Positions 15,829 to 24,493 of a stretch of DNA of 64,000 bases are shown here, piece after piece. The notes beneath the pieces were generated by a model. The model saw nothing but the letters and a program-made list of their open reading frames with translations. It ran no database searches and was not told the origin of the DNA. Numbering within the stretch: position 1 is the stretch's first letter; every line of letters starts with the position of its first letter. This DNA is from Streptomyces sp. SID8374 (GTDB taxonomy: Bacteria; Actinomycetota; Actinomycetes; Streptomycetales; Streptomycetaceae): the NCBI RefSeq assembly GCF_009865135.1, contig NZ_WWGH01000001.1, forward strand, positions 2,108,001 to 2,172,000. The letters are read 5' to 3'. The position numbers were made by a program, and so were the translations under genes.

Positions 15829-18800
15829 TCATCCGGCCGACGATTCACCGTCGGTGGACGAGGCCGAAGCGGTCACGGAAGGCGACGACTGCTCGGCGGC
15901 GACGGTCTTCTTCGTCGCCTTCTTCGCGGTCGTCTTCGCCGTCGTCTTCTTCGCGGCGGTCTTCTTGGCGGCCGTCTTCTTGGCCACCGCCTTCTTCGCC
16001 GGAGCCTTCTTGGCGGCGGCCTTGCGGGCCGTCTTCTTCGCCGGGGCCGCTTCGTCGGACGCGGCGGCCTCGGTCTCCGGGGCGGTGGCTTCCGGGGCCT
16101 TCGCCTCGGACGCCGACTCCACGACCACGACGGCCGCCTCCTCGGAACCGGTGGGCGAACCCGCCGGAGCGGTGACCTTACGGGTCACCCGGCGACGGGC
16201 CCTCGGCGGTGCGGCCTCCTTGGGGGCCTCCGCCTCAGGAGCCTCCTGTACGGGGGCGGGCTCGGCGGGCGCCTCGACGACCGGGTCCTCCACGGCGACC
16301 GGGTCGGTGCCGGGCTCGGCCGGCTGGACCGGCTCCGCCGGCTCGGCCGACTTCGGCGAACCCGCCGGGGCGGACGCCTTACGGGTGGCGCGACGACGCG
16401 TACGGCCCTGCGGTGCGGCCTCGGCCGCCTCGGGGGCCTCCTGGGTGACCGGAGTCACGGCGGGAGCCTCCGGCTCGGGCGTGTCGACCACCGGTGCGAC
16501 CGGCTCCGGCTCGGCGGCGGGAGCGGGCGCCTCGGCCACCGGGGCGGGGGCCTCGGTCCTCGGGGCACCGGCCGGGGCCGACGCCTTGCGGGACGCCCGG
16601 CGGCGGCCACGGCCACGCCCGGCGGCCGCCTCGGCCTCGGCCGGGCTGCTGTAGAACTCCTCGTCGGCGGCCGGCTCCAGGTCCGCCAGGGACACCGGGG
16701 CGGCGACCTCGGCGGCCAGCTCGGCCTCGGACTCGGTCTCGACGGGCTCGGCCGCGTGGTCCTCGTGGCCGTGGTCCTGCTCGTGACCGTGCTCGTGGTC
16801 CTGTCCCGCGCCGCCACGGCGCTTCTTGGACTTCTTGGAACCGCCGCCGCCACCGGTGGACGTCGGCTGCTCCATGTGGACGATCACACCGCGCCCGTTG
16901 CAGTGGACGCAGGTCTCGGAGAAGGACTCCAGCAGACCCTGGCCCACCCGCTTGCGGGTCATCTGGACCAGGCCGAGCGAGGTGACCTCGGCGACCTGGT
17001 GCTTGGTGCGGTCGCGGCCCAGGCACTCCAGCAGACGCCGCAGCACGAGGTCCCGGTTGGACTCCAGCACCATGTCGATGAAGTCGACGACGACGATGCC
17101 GCCGAGGTCGCGCAGCCGCAGCTGGCGCACGATCTCCTCGGCCGCCTCCAGGTTGTTCCTGGTGACGGTCTCCTCCAGGTTGCCGCCCTGGCCGGTGAAC
17201 TTGCCGGTGTTGACGTCGACGACGACCATCGCCTCGGTCTTGTCGATCACCAGCGAACCGCCGCTGGGCAGGTAGACCTTGCGGTCCAGCGCCTTCATCA
17301 GCTGCTCGTCGATGCGGTACGTCGCGAAGACGTCGACCTCGGAGGTCCAGCGGGAGAGCCGCTCGGTGAGGTCGGGCGCCACATGCGAGACGTAACCGTG
17401 GATGGTCTCCCACGCGTCGTCACCGCTGACGATGACCTTGGAGAAGTCCTCGTTGAAGATGTCGCGGACGACCCGGACGGTCATGTCCGGCTCGCCGTAG
17501 AGCAGCGTCGGCGCGTTGGAGCCGCTGGTGCCCTTCGCCTTCTTCTGGATCTCCTCCCACTGCCCCTGGAGCCTCTCGACGTCACGGCGCAGCTCGTCCT
17601 CGCTCGCGCCCTCGGCGGCGGTGCGCACGATGACGCCCGCGTCCTCGGGGACGATCTTCTTGAGGATGGTCTTGAGGCGGGAGCGCTCGGTGTCGGGCAG
17701 CTTGCGGCTGATCCCGGTCATGGAGCCCTCGGGCACATAGACGAGGTAGCGGCCGGGCAGCGAGACCTGGCTGGTGAGGCGGGCGCCCTTGTGGCCGATC
17801 GGGTCCTTGGTCACCTGGACCAGGACCGACTGGCCGGACTTGAGCGCGGTCTCGATACGGCGCGGTCCGTGGGCCATGCCGAGCGCCTCGAAGTTGACCT
17901 CACCGGCGTACAGGACGGCGTTGCGGCCCTTGCCGATGTCGACGAACGCGGCCTCCATGGAGGGCAGGACGTTCTGCACCTTGCCCAGGTAGACGTTGCC
18001 GACGTAGCTGGTGGCCTGCTCCTTGTTGACGTAGTGCTCCACGAGCACGTTGTCCTCGAGGACGCCGATCTGGGTGCGCTCGCCGCTCTGGCGGACGACC
18101 ATCACACGCTCCACGGCCTCGCGGCGTGCGAGGAACTCCGCCTCGGTGATGATCGGGACGCGGCGGCGGCCCTGCTCGCGGCCCTCACGGCGGCGCTGCT
18201 TCTTCGCCTCCATGCGGGTGGAGCCCTTGATGGACTGGACCTCGTCGAAGCCGGTGCCGGGCTCGCGCTCGGCCTCCTTCTTGCGGGGCTCGCGGACCTT
18301 GACGACCGTACGCTCCGGGTCGTCCGTGCCGTTGTCGGCCTCGGCCGCGCCCTCACCGCTGCGGCGACGGCGACGGCGGCGACGCCGGCTGCTGCTCGAA
18401 CCGGAGGCCGAGGAGTCGTTGTCCTCGTCCTCCTCCTCGTCGGTGTCCTGGGCTTGGGCCTGCTCGGCCTCGGCGCGGGTGTCCTCGGAGCGGGACGGGG
18501 CGGGCGCCTCGTCGGCGTGCTGCTCGGCCTCGTCCGTGTCGCCGGCCTCGCCACGACGGCGACGGCGGCCACCGCGACGGCGGCGGCGCGAGGGTCGGTC
18601 GCCGTACTCGTCGGTGTCCTCGCCCTCGTGCTCGTCCGCCTCGGCCTCGGGGGCCTCCTCGGCGGGCTGCTGCTCGGCGGGGGCCTCCACCGGGGCGGCG
18701 GGCGCGGCGGCCTGCTCGGCCTCGGCTGCCTCACCACGGCGTCGGCGACGGCGGCGCGAGCCGCCCTGCGGTGCGGCCTCGGCGGGCGCGGGGGCCTGTG

Positions 18801-20070
18801 CGGTCTCGGCGGTCGGCTCCTGGGCCTCGTCGACCTCGTCGTACGCGGAGGAGGAACCGGCCGCGGCAGCGGCGGCGGCCGCCGTCTCCGGGGTCTGGAA
18901 CATCGGCTCGGCGAAGACCGGGGCCTGGAACACGGCGACGGCGGGGCGCGCGGCGCGGCGGCCCTTGCGGGTCGGCTCCTCGGTCCTGGCGGTGAACTCG
19001 GGGCGGCCCGCGGCAGCGGTGGCCCGGCGGCGCTGGCGTCCGCGCGGCGCGGCCTCCTCGACCTCCTCCACCTCGGCGGCGAGCTCCTCGGCCACGGCGG
19101 CGGGCAGGCTCTCGGCGGCCTCGACGGCCTCCACGGTCTCCTCGACGGAGGCGGAGGCGGAAGCGACCGGCTCGGCCGTCTCACCGGCCTGGGGGGCGCC
19201 GGCGGGCGCGGTGGCCTTACGGGAGGCACGGCGGCGGCTGCGCGGCGCCGGGGCCTCCTCGGCGGGCTGGGCTTCAACGGCGGGCGCGGGCTCGTCCACC
19301 GCGTCCGTGGCGGCTTCCGGCGCGGCGGCCTGCGGGGCACCGGCCGGGGCGGAAGCACGGCGGCGGGTACGGCCACGCGGGGCCTCGGCGGCGGGCGCGG
19401 CGGGCTCAACGGCCTCGGCCACGACAGCCTCGGCCACGGGCTCGGCGGGCGCGACCGGTTCGACCACGACAGCGGCCTCGGTGGCCTGCGGGGCACCGGC
19501 GGGCGAGGTGGCCTTGCGGGAGGCACGGCGGCGGCGCGGGGCGGCGGGCTCCGGGGCGACCTCGGCCGCGGGCTCCTCTTCCTCCTCGGTCTCCTCCGTG
19601 AGGGGCTCGGCCGGGGTCTCGACGACCTCCACGACCTCGGCGGCCTGCGGGGCACCGGCCGGAGCGGTCGCCTTGCGGACCGCGCGGCGGCGGGTACGCG
19701 GCGCCGGGGCCTCCTCGGCGGGCTGGGCAGACTCCGCGACCGGCGCCTCGGCCACCGGAGCGGGGGTCTCGACGACCTCGGCGACCACCTCGGCGGTCTC
19801 CGGAGCGCCTGCGGGCGCGGTCGCCTTGCGCACGGCACGGCGGCGCGTACGGGCGGGGGGTGCGGTCTCGGGAGCCGGCTCGGGGGCCGTCTCCTCGGCC
19901 ACGGGGGCCTGCGTCTCCACCACGGCGGTCTCGGCGGCCGGGGTCACGGCCGCGCCGGGCGGGCCGGCCGGGCGGGAAGCGGCGCGGCGCCTGCGGCGCG
20001 GCGGCAGCTTGTCGCCGGGGGTGTTCTCTTCGTTGTTCCCGTTGGAAGCGGGTTCGTTCGGCTGAGGCAT
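15829..20070 (-). CDS. rne: Ribonuclease E/G (RNase ES type) with long basic repeat arms
   Basis: A 1413-residue endoribonuclease. The catalytic core lies in the middle (about 650-1065): S1-like RNA-binding start with YVGNVYLGKVQNVLPSMEAAF, catalytic aspartates D952 (VVVDVNTG) and D996 (VVVDFIDM), and the Zn-link C1054-x2-C1057. The N-terminal arm (1-650) and the C-terminal arm (1070-1413) are disordered, acidic and Pro/Ala-rich, broken by Arg-rich blocks. A unit like RRRAxRKATAPAGAP occurs five times N-terminally (near 78, 128, 181, 236, 280) and three times C-terminally (near 1157, 1226, 1293). The end (1345-1390) is an AKK-rich, histone-H1-like tail. In Streptomyces such arms bind polynucleotide phosphorylase. 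The start is MPQPNEP at 20070; the frame to 20172 lacks a good site. Confidence 0.95.
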   Translation of the reverse strand: MPQPNEPASNGNNEENTPGDKLPPRRRRRAASRPAGPPGAAVTPAAETAVVETQAPVAEETAPEPAPETAPPARTRRRAVRKATAPAGAPETAEVVAEVVETPAPVAEAPVAESAQPAEEAPAPRTRRRAVRKATAPAGAPQAAEVVEVVETPAEPLTEETEEEEEPAAEVAPEPAAPRRRRASRKATSPAGAPQATEAAVVVEPVAPAEPVAEAVVAEAVEPAAPAAEAPRGRTRRRASAPAGAPQAAAPEAATDAVDEPAPAVEAQPAEEAPAPRSRRRASRKATAPAGAPQAGETAEPVASASASVEETVEAVEAAESLPAAVAEELAAEVEEVEEAAPRGRQRRRATAAAGRPEFTARTEEPTRKGRRAARPAVAVFQAPVFAEPMFQTPETAAAAAAAAGSSSAYDEVDEAQEPTAETAQAPAPAEAAPQGGSRRRRRRRGEAAEAEQAAAPAAPVEAPAEQQPAEEAPEAEADEHEGEDTDEYGDRPSRRRRRGGRRRRRGEAGDTDEAEQHADEAPAPSRSEDTRAEAEQAQAQDTDEEEDEDNDSSASGSSSSRRRRRRRRRSGEGAAEADNGTDDPERTVVKVREPRKKEAEREPGTGFDEVQSIKGSTRMEAKKQRRREGREQGRRRVPIITEAEFLARREAVERVMVVRQSGERTQIGVLEDNVLVEHYVNKEQATSYVGNVYLGKVQNVLPSMEAAFVDIGKGRNAVLYAGEVNFEALGMAHGPRRIETALKSGQSVLVQVTKDPIGHKGARLTSQVSLPGRYLVYVPEGSMTGISRKLPDTERSRLKTILKKIVPEDAGVIVRTAAEGASEDELRRDVERLQGQWEEIQKKAKGTSGSNAPTLLYGEPDMTVRVVRDIFNEDFSKVIVSGDDAWETIHGYVSHVAPDLTERLSRWTSEVDVFATYRIDEQLMKALDRKVYLPSGGSLVIDKTEAMVVVDVNTGKFTGQGGNLEETVTRNNLEAAEEIVRQLRLRDLGGIVVVDFIDMVLESNRDLVLRRLLECLGRDRTKHQVAEVTSLGLVQMTRKRVGQGLLESFSETCVHCNGRGVIVHMEQPTSTGGGGGSKKSKKRRGGAGQDHEHGHEQDHGHEDHAAEPVETESEAELAAEVAAPVSLADLEPAADEEFYSSPAEAEAAAGRGRGRRRASRKASAPAGAPRTEAPAPVAEAPAPAAEPEPVAPVVDTPEPEAPAVTPVTQEAPEAAEAAPQGRTRRRATRKASAPAGSPKSAEPAEPVQPAEPGTDPVAVEDPVVEAPAEPAPVQEAPEAEAPKEAAPPRARRRVTRKVTAPAGSPTGSEEAAVVVVESASEAKAPEATAPETEAAASDEAAPAKKTARKAAAKKAPAKKAVAKKTAAKKTAAKKTTAKTTAKKATKKTVAAEQSSPSVTASASSTDGESSAG

Positions 20071-20198
20071 GCGGGCGGTTCTCCCGTCGCGCTCCCGGGC
20101 GCCGCGTCTGTTTCCGGTCCGGCACGGTCCGCAGTGGTGCGAGACCGCTCGTCCGGGGCGCGGGCGCCGCACGGGAGCTGATGTCTGGCTCGCCGGTT

Positions 20199-20220
20199 CC
20201 GTCCGCGGTGTTGCGGACGG
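20199..20220 (-). terminator. Hairpin in the leader region upstream of rne
   Basis: Perfect 8-bp arms (20199-20206 and 20213-20220) with a 6-nt loop in the 230-bp gap between the radical-SAM-linked gene and rne. It may end the upstream transcript or be a structured element in the rne 5' leader. A minus-strand CATAAG near 20238-20233 is a possible -10. Confidence 0.45.
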
Positions 20221-20300
20221 CCTGGCGAAAGTCTTATGGGTCAGTGCGCGGCCCGACCCAGGTGGCTCCCGAGTCGGAGGGCTGCGCTACAACGACCGCC

Positions 20301-21080
20301 TTACGCGGAACCTGCACCTTCCGGCGCCGTCGCGACGGCTGCTGCGACCGCGGGATGTGCGGTCGGGGCGGCCTCGCGGTCGGGCGCGAGCGGGTCGGTC
20401 ACCGTGCCGGACTCCTCGTCGAAGAGCCCCTGCGCCAGCCGGGTCACCGCTGCGGGGACCGGCGGCGCCAGGTCGGCCACAGCGCGGAGACCGGACAGGA
20501 CGTCGTCGGGTCGCACGGCAGGTGTCACGTGCCGAACAACCAGCCGCAGTATCGCACAGGGCTTGTCCCCCGGCCTATCAGCCGGGGGATCGAGGGCCTG
20601 GAGGTCGGCGACGGCGGAGCGGGCGTCGAAGGTGCGGATGCCGTTCTTCGCCTTGCGCTGGACCTCGACGCTCTCGGCGGCGTTGAACGCGTCGACGGCT
20701 CTGCGCGCCTCGTCGGGGTCGACGCCGTCCAGGCGCAGCTCCCAGACGGAGGCGGTCAGCCGCTCGGCCAGGCCCGAGGTCCGGGCCTCCACCGCGTCGG
20801 TGATGTCGAGACCGTCCGGCAGCGAGCTGTCCAGCAGCTCGCGCAGGAGGTCGGGGTCGCGCGCCTCGGTGAGGGCGATCTCCAGGAACTCGGCCTCGCT
20901 GCCCGTGCCGGTGGGGGCGGCATTGGCGTAGGAGACCTTGGGGTGCGGGGTGAAGCCCGCCGAGTACGCCATCGGCACCTCGGAGCGGCGCAGTGCCCGC
21001 TCGAAGGCCCGCTGGAAGTCGCGGTGACTGGTGAACCGGAGGCGGCCGCGCTTGGTGTAGCGCAAACGGATGCGCTGCAC
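20301..21080 (-). CDS. Radical-SAM-linked protein, TIGR03936/DUF2344 family
   Basis: 259 residues from GTG 21080: QRIRLRYTKRGRLRFTSHRDFQRAFERALRRSEVPMAYSAGFTPHPKVSYANAAPTGTG is the family hallmark, split here into its parts RGRLRFTSH, AYSAGFTPHPK and NAAPTGTGSEAEF. Function unknown; the family is defined by its genomic or fused partnership with TIGR03960 radical SAM proteins, here at 22513, and often sits beside RNase E/G. The start is doubtful. In frame, 14 codons upstream, a CTG (21122) stands 8 nt after a GAGGAG, and the extra residues GKRQPEGPPPAPA look like N-termini I remember from Streptomyces homologues. No in-frame ATG, GTG or TTG exists further up. So translation may begin at CTG 21122, giving 273 residues. 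Confidence 0.88.
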   Translation of the reverse strand: MQRIRLRYTKRGRLRFTSHRDFQRAFERALRRSEVPMAYSAGFTPHPKVSYANAAPTGTGSEAEFLEIALTEARDPDLLRELLDSSLPDGLDITDAVEARTSGLAERLTASVWELRLDGVDPDEARRAVDAFNAAESVEVQRKAKNGIRTFDARSAVADLQALDPPADRPGDKPCAILRLVVRHVTPAVRPDDVLSGLRAVADLAPPVPAAVTRLAQGLFDEESGTVTDPLAPDREAAPTAHPAVAAAVATAPEGAGSA

Positions 21081-21204
21081 TGCCGGTGCGGGCGGCGGGC
21101 CTTCGGGCTGTCGCTTGCCCAGTGGTTCTTCTCCTCGGTGCGGGGCGGGCGCGGTGGAGCGCCGCCCACGAAATACGGGGTGGTCCCCGGGGTGCCGCTC
21201 CGGC

Positions 21205-22446
21205 TCACCCCTGCTTGACGAGTTTCTCGCTCAGCAGGGAGGTCTCGGACGCCTGCGCCGCGCTGGGGACAGTCGTTGTACTACCCAGAGTACGCGCAGG
21301 CACCCCCAGCGGTTCCCCGGACCGCGCGCCGGCCGTTCCGCCGACCAGTGCGCGCCAGGCGTCGCGGCGCGCCTGCCGCACGGTTTCGCGGGCGGTGGCG
21401 AGGGCGGAACGGGCGGCGCGGCCCGCCTCGGCGGCGGCGCGCCGGGCGGGGGCCCAGAGGGCGTCCCGTACGAAGTGGCCGACCGGGGTGCACACCGTGC
21501 GGTAGGCCCAGGCCACCGGTACGCCGACCAGGTGCCGGAACAGCCAGGCGATGCCCCGGCCCACCGCCCGGGAGAGGTACCCGGCGATCCGCCAGGCGAC
21601 CTCGGCGGCCTCCGCGATCTCCCGGCCGACCGGGGCGAGGACGCGGCGGTACAGCCAGGAGGCGGGGGCCACGAGCAGCGTCAGGACCAGCCAGATGACG
21701 GCGGCCCAGAGCCCGTGCCCGATGGCGGCGAGGCCCGTCCAGACCCCGCGGAAGAACCAGGCCGCGCCCTGCCAGACCTTCCCGGAGACCCAGGCGGTGC
21801 CCCGCCAGACGATCTCGGACACCCACGCCGTGCCCCGCCACACCCGGTCCAGCACCCAGGCCGTTCCCCGGCCGACCGGGGTGAGGACGGCCCCGTACAG
21901 CCACACCAGCGGCACGACCACGCCGTACCGCGCCGCCGGGACGAGCACATGCCGCCACAGGCCCCCCGCAGGAGCGACGACCAGCGTGGTGACCAGCCAG
22001 GCGACGCCCTGGCCCGCCTTCCCGCACAGCCGGGCCGCACCGTGGCCGAGCGGGGTGAGGAGGTTCGCGTACAGCCACCCCACCGGCACCGCGACCCCGT
22101 ACTTCGCCACCGGGACGACCACGTACCGCCACAGGCCGATCCACGGCCAGATGAACACGGCCGTCGCGAGCCAGGTGACGGCCAGGGCCAGCGGGGTGAG
22201 GACCTTGGTGAACAGCCAGGCCAACGGGGTCAGGAGCAGGGTGTCGGCCAGCCAGGCCAGGCCCCGGCCCAGCGGGCGGAGCAGGGTCCGGTCGAAGGCG
22301 TGCCAGCCTGCGGCCAGCAGGTCCCAGACCATGCGGACGGGCAGGACCACGACCAGCACCACGATGCGCACGGGGATCCTGATCAGCCTGGTCAGGGCGG
22401 TGTCGGGCTCGTACCGGTCCATGTCCTGGTGCTCGCTGGCGTCCAT
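21205..22446 (-). CDS. Repeat-built membrane protein of unknown function
   Basis: 413 residues, extremely rich in W, V, L, A and G. After a short acidic N-terminus come about ten imperfect repeats of roughly 25-40 residues with the pattern [LF]Yxx[VL]L[TA]P[VL]GxG.AWL (for example LYANLLTPLGHG, LYGAVLTPVGRG, LYRRVLAPVGRE, AYRTVCTPVGHF). In the centre lies an 11-residue repeat VWRGTAWVSE/K in three to four copies. From about 335 the chain turns into an Ala/Arg-rich amphipathic helix and a disordered end. It could be a set of re-entrant or amphipathic membrane helices; no enzyme motif is visible. It sits between the two radical-SAM-family genes, all on one strand. Start ATG 22446 (GAGG close upstream); ATG 22422 is the alternative. 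Confidence 0.75.
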   Translation of the reverse strand: MDASEHQDMDRYEPDTALTRLIRIPVRIVVLVVVLPVRMVWDLLAAGWHAFDRTLLRPLGRGLAWLADTLLLTPLAWLFTKVLTPLALAVTWLATAVFIWPWIGLWRYVVVPVAKYGVAVPVGWLYANLLTPLGHGAARLCGKAGQGVAWLVTTLVVAPAGGLWRHVLVPAARYGVVVPLVWLYGAVLTPVGRGTAWVLDRVWRGTAWVSEIVWRGTAWVSGKVWQGAAWFFRGVWTGLAAIGHGLWAAVIWLVLTLLVAPASWLYRRVLAPVGREIAEAAEVAWRIAGYLSRAVGRGIAWLFRHLVGVPVAWAYRTVCTPVGHFVRDALWAPARRAAAEAGRAARSALATARETVRQARRDAWRALVGGTAGARSGEPLGVPARTLGSTTTVPSAAQASETSLLSEKLVKQG

Positions 22447-22459
22447 GCCCTCAATGACG

Positions 22460-22496
22460 CGTAGGCCCGCTCCGGGGTTGCCGGACCGGGCCTACG
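22460..22496 (-). terminator. Hairpin after the TIGR03960 gene
   Basis: Perfect 10-bp arms (22460-22469 and 22487-22496) enclose an inner 5-bp stem (TCCGG/CCGGA). It lies 17 bp past the radical SAM stop and ends only 14 bp before the start of the repeat membrane protein, so it may act as terminator or attenuator for that gene. Confidence 0.65.
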
Positions 22497-22512
22497 GAGT
22501 GTCAGCGACGCG

Positions 22513-24441
22513 CTACTTGTTCACCACGCTCAGCGGGAGCAGCTTCTTGCCCGTCGGGCCGATCTGGATGTCCAGGTCCAGCTGCGGGCAGACGCCGCAG
22601 TCGAAGCAGGGGGTCCAGCGGCAGTCCTCGACCTCGGTCTCGTCGAGTGCGTCCTGCCAGTCCTCCCAGAGCCAGTCCTTGTCCAGGCCGGAGTCGAGGT
22701 GGTCCCAGGGCAGGACCTCCTCGTAGGTGCGCTCGCGGGTGGTATACCAGTCGACGTCGACCCCGAAGTCGGGCAGCGTCTTCTCGGCGCAGGTCATCCA
22801 GAGGTCGTAGCTGAAGTGCTCGCGCCAGCCGTCGAAGCGGCCGCCGGACTCGTAGACCGCGCGGATGACGGAGCCGACGCGCCGGTCGCCGCGCGAGAGC
22901 AGGCCCTCGACGATGCCGGGCTTGCCGTCGTGGTAGCGGAAGCCGATGGAGCGGCCGTACTTCTTGTCGCCGCGGATCTTGTCCCGGAGCTTCTTCAGCC
23001 GGGCGTCGGTGTCCTCGGCGCTCAGCTGCGGGGCCCACTGGAAGGGCGTGTGCGGCTTGGGCACGAAGCCGCCGATGGAGACGGTGCAGCGGATGTCGTT
23101 CTGGCCGGAGACCTCGCGGCCCTTGGCGATGACGTTGACCGCCATGTCACCGATCTGGAGGACGTCCTCGTCGGTCTCGGTCGGCAGGCCGCACATGAAG
23201 TACAGCTTCACCTGGCGCCAGCCGTTGCCGTAGGCGGTGGCCACCGTCCGGATCAGGTCCTCCTCCGAGACCATCTTGTTGATGACCTTGCGCATCCGCT
23301 CGGAGCCGCCCTCGGGAGCGAAGGTGAGACCGGAGCGGCGGCCGTTGCGGGTCAACTCGTTGGCCAGGTCCACGTTGAACGCGTCGACGCGGGTGGAGGG
23401 CAGCGAGAGGCCCACCTTGTCGTCGGTGTAGCGGTCGGCGAGACCCTTGGCGATGTCGCCGATCTCGCTGTGGTCCGCGGAGGAGAGGGAGAGCAGGCCG
23501 ACCTCTTCGAAGCCGGTCGCCTTGAGGCCCTTGTCGACCATTTCGCCGATGCCGGTGATGCTTCGCTCCCGCACGGGGCGCGTGATCATGCCGGCCTGGC
23601 AGAAACGGCAGCCGCGGGTGCAGCCGCGGAAGATCTCCACGGACATCCGCTCGTGCACGGTCTCCGCGAGCGGGACGAGGGGCTGCTTGGGGTAGGGCCA
23701 CTCGTCGAGGTCCATGACGGTGTGCTTGGAGACGCGCCACGGCACGCCGGACCGGTTGGGCACGACGCGGCCGATGCGGCCGTCGGGGAGGTACTCGACG
23801 TCGTAGAAACGCGGGACGTAGACGCCACCGGTCTTCGAGAGCCGGAAGAGCACCTCGTCGCGGCCGCCGGGGCGGCCCTCGGCCTTCCAGGCCCGGATGA
23901 TCTCGGTGATCTCCAGGACGGCCTGCTCGCCGTCGCCGATGACCGCGCAGTCGATGAACTCCGCGATCGGCTCGGGGTTGAAGGCCGCGTGGCCGCCCGC
24001 GAGGACGATCGGGTGGTCCACCGTGCGGTCCTTGGCCTCCAGCGGGATGCCCGCCAGGTCCAGGGCGGTGAGCATGTTGGTGTAGCCGAGCTCGGTGGAG
24101 AAGCTCAGCCCGAAGACGTCGAAGGCGCCGACGGGGCGGTGGCTGTCCACGGTGAACTGCGGCACGTCGTGCTCGCGCATCAGCTCTTCGAGGTCGGGCC
24201 AGACGCTGTACGTGCGCTCGGCGAGGACGCCCTCGCGCTCGTTCAGCACCTCGTAGAGGATCATGACGCCCTGGTTGGGCAGCCCGACCTCGTAGGCGTC
24301 GGGGTACATCAGGGTCCAGCGGACGTCGCAGCTCTCCCAGTCCTTGACGGTGGAGTTCAGCTCACCGCCGACGTACTGGATGGGCTTCTGCACATGCGGG
24401 AGCAGAGCTTCGAGCTGTGGGAAGACCGATGCGGCAGACAT
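22513..24441 (-). CDS. TIGR03960 family B12-binding-like/radical SAM protein
   Basis: 642 residues. The N-terminal part (about 25-240) resembles a cobalamin-binding Rossmann domain with GLPNQGVMILYEVLN and VLAGGHAAFNPEP. The radical SAM core starts with the cluster motif C274-x3-C278-x2-C281 (GCTRGCRFCQAG), followed by LSLSSADHS and APEGGSERMRKVINK. The C-terminus has a second group of cysteines (CRWTPCFDCGVCP) that may hold another metal site. The family is widespread, but its reaction is not known to me. Starts at ATG 24441 with GAAGG upstream. In many genomes it is next to or fused with the TIGR03936 protein, here separated by the membrane-repeat gene. Confidence 0.93.
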   Translation of the reverse strand: MSAASVFPQLEALLPHVQKPIQYVGGELNSTVKDWESCDVRWTLMYPDAYEVGLPNQGVMILYEVLNEREGVLAERTYSVWPDLEELMREHDVPQFTVDSHRPVGAFDVFGLSFSTELGYTNMLTALDLAGIPLEAKDRTVDHPIVLAGGHAAFNPEPIAEFIDCAVIGDGEQAVLEITEIIRAWKAEGRPGGRDEVLFRLSKTGGVYVPRFYDVEYLPDGRIGRVVPNRSGVPWRVSKHTVMDLDEWPYPKQPLVPLAETVHERMSVEIFRGCTRGCRFCQAGMITRPVRERSITGIGEMVDKGLKATGFEEVGLLSLSSADHSEIGDIAKGLADRYTDDKVGLSLPSTRVDAFNVDLANELTRNGRRSGLTFAPEGGSERMRKVINKMVSEEDLIRTVATAYGNGWRQVKLYFMCGLPTETDEDVLQIGDMAVNVIAKGREVSGQNDIRCTVSIGGFVPKPHTPFQWAPQLSAEDTDARLKKLRDKIRGDKKYGRSIGFRYHDGKPGIVEGLLSRGDRRVGSVIRAVYESGGRFDGWREHFSYDLWMTCAEKTLPDFGVDVDWYTTRERTYEEVLPWDHLDSGLDKDWLWEDWQDALDETEVEDCRWTPCFDCGVCPQLDLDIQIGPTGKKLLPLSVVNK

Positions 24442-24493
24442 CTCGCGAACCTTCGTGAGCCGGCTGGGGTGACCATCCAGCGTACCGCGCGGC

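Noticed and set aside
18340..19900. Regularly spaced DNA repeats that could look like a CRISPR or VNTR array
   Set aside because: They code in frame for the Arg/Pro/Ala repeats of RNase E, are imperfect, and lack unique spacers of constant length.
15817..20181. A 1454-codon open frame antisense to rne, and similar long plus-strand frames over obg (750-2138), mreB-mreC and valS
   Set aside because: In DNA of this GC content the antisense frames stay open by codon bias. They give low-complexity G/L/R/A-rich peptides and have no ribosome sites, while the opposite strand encodes clear families.
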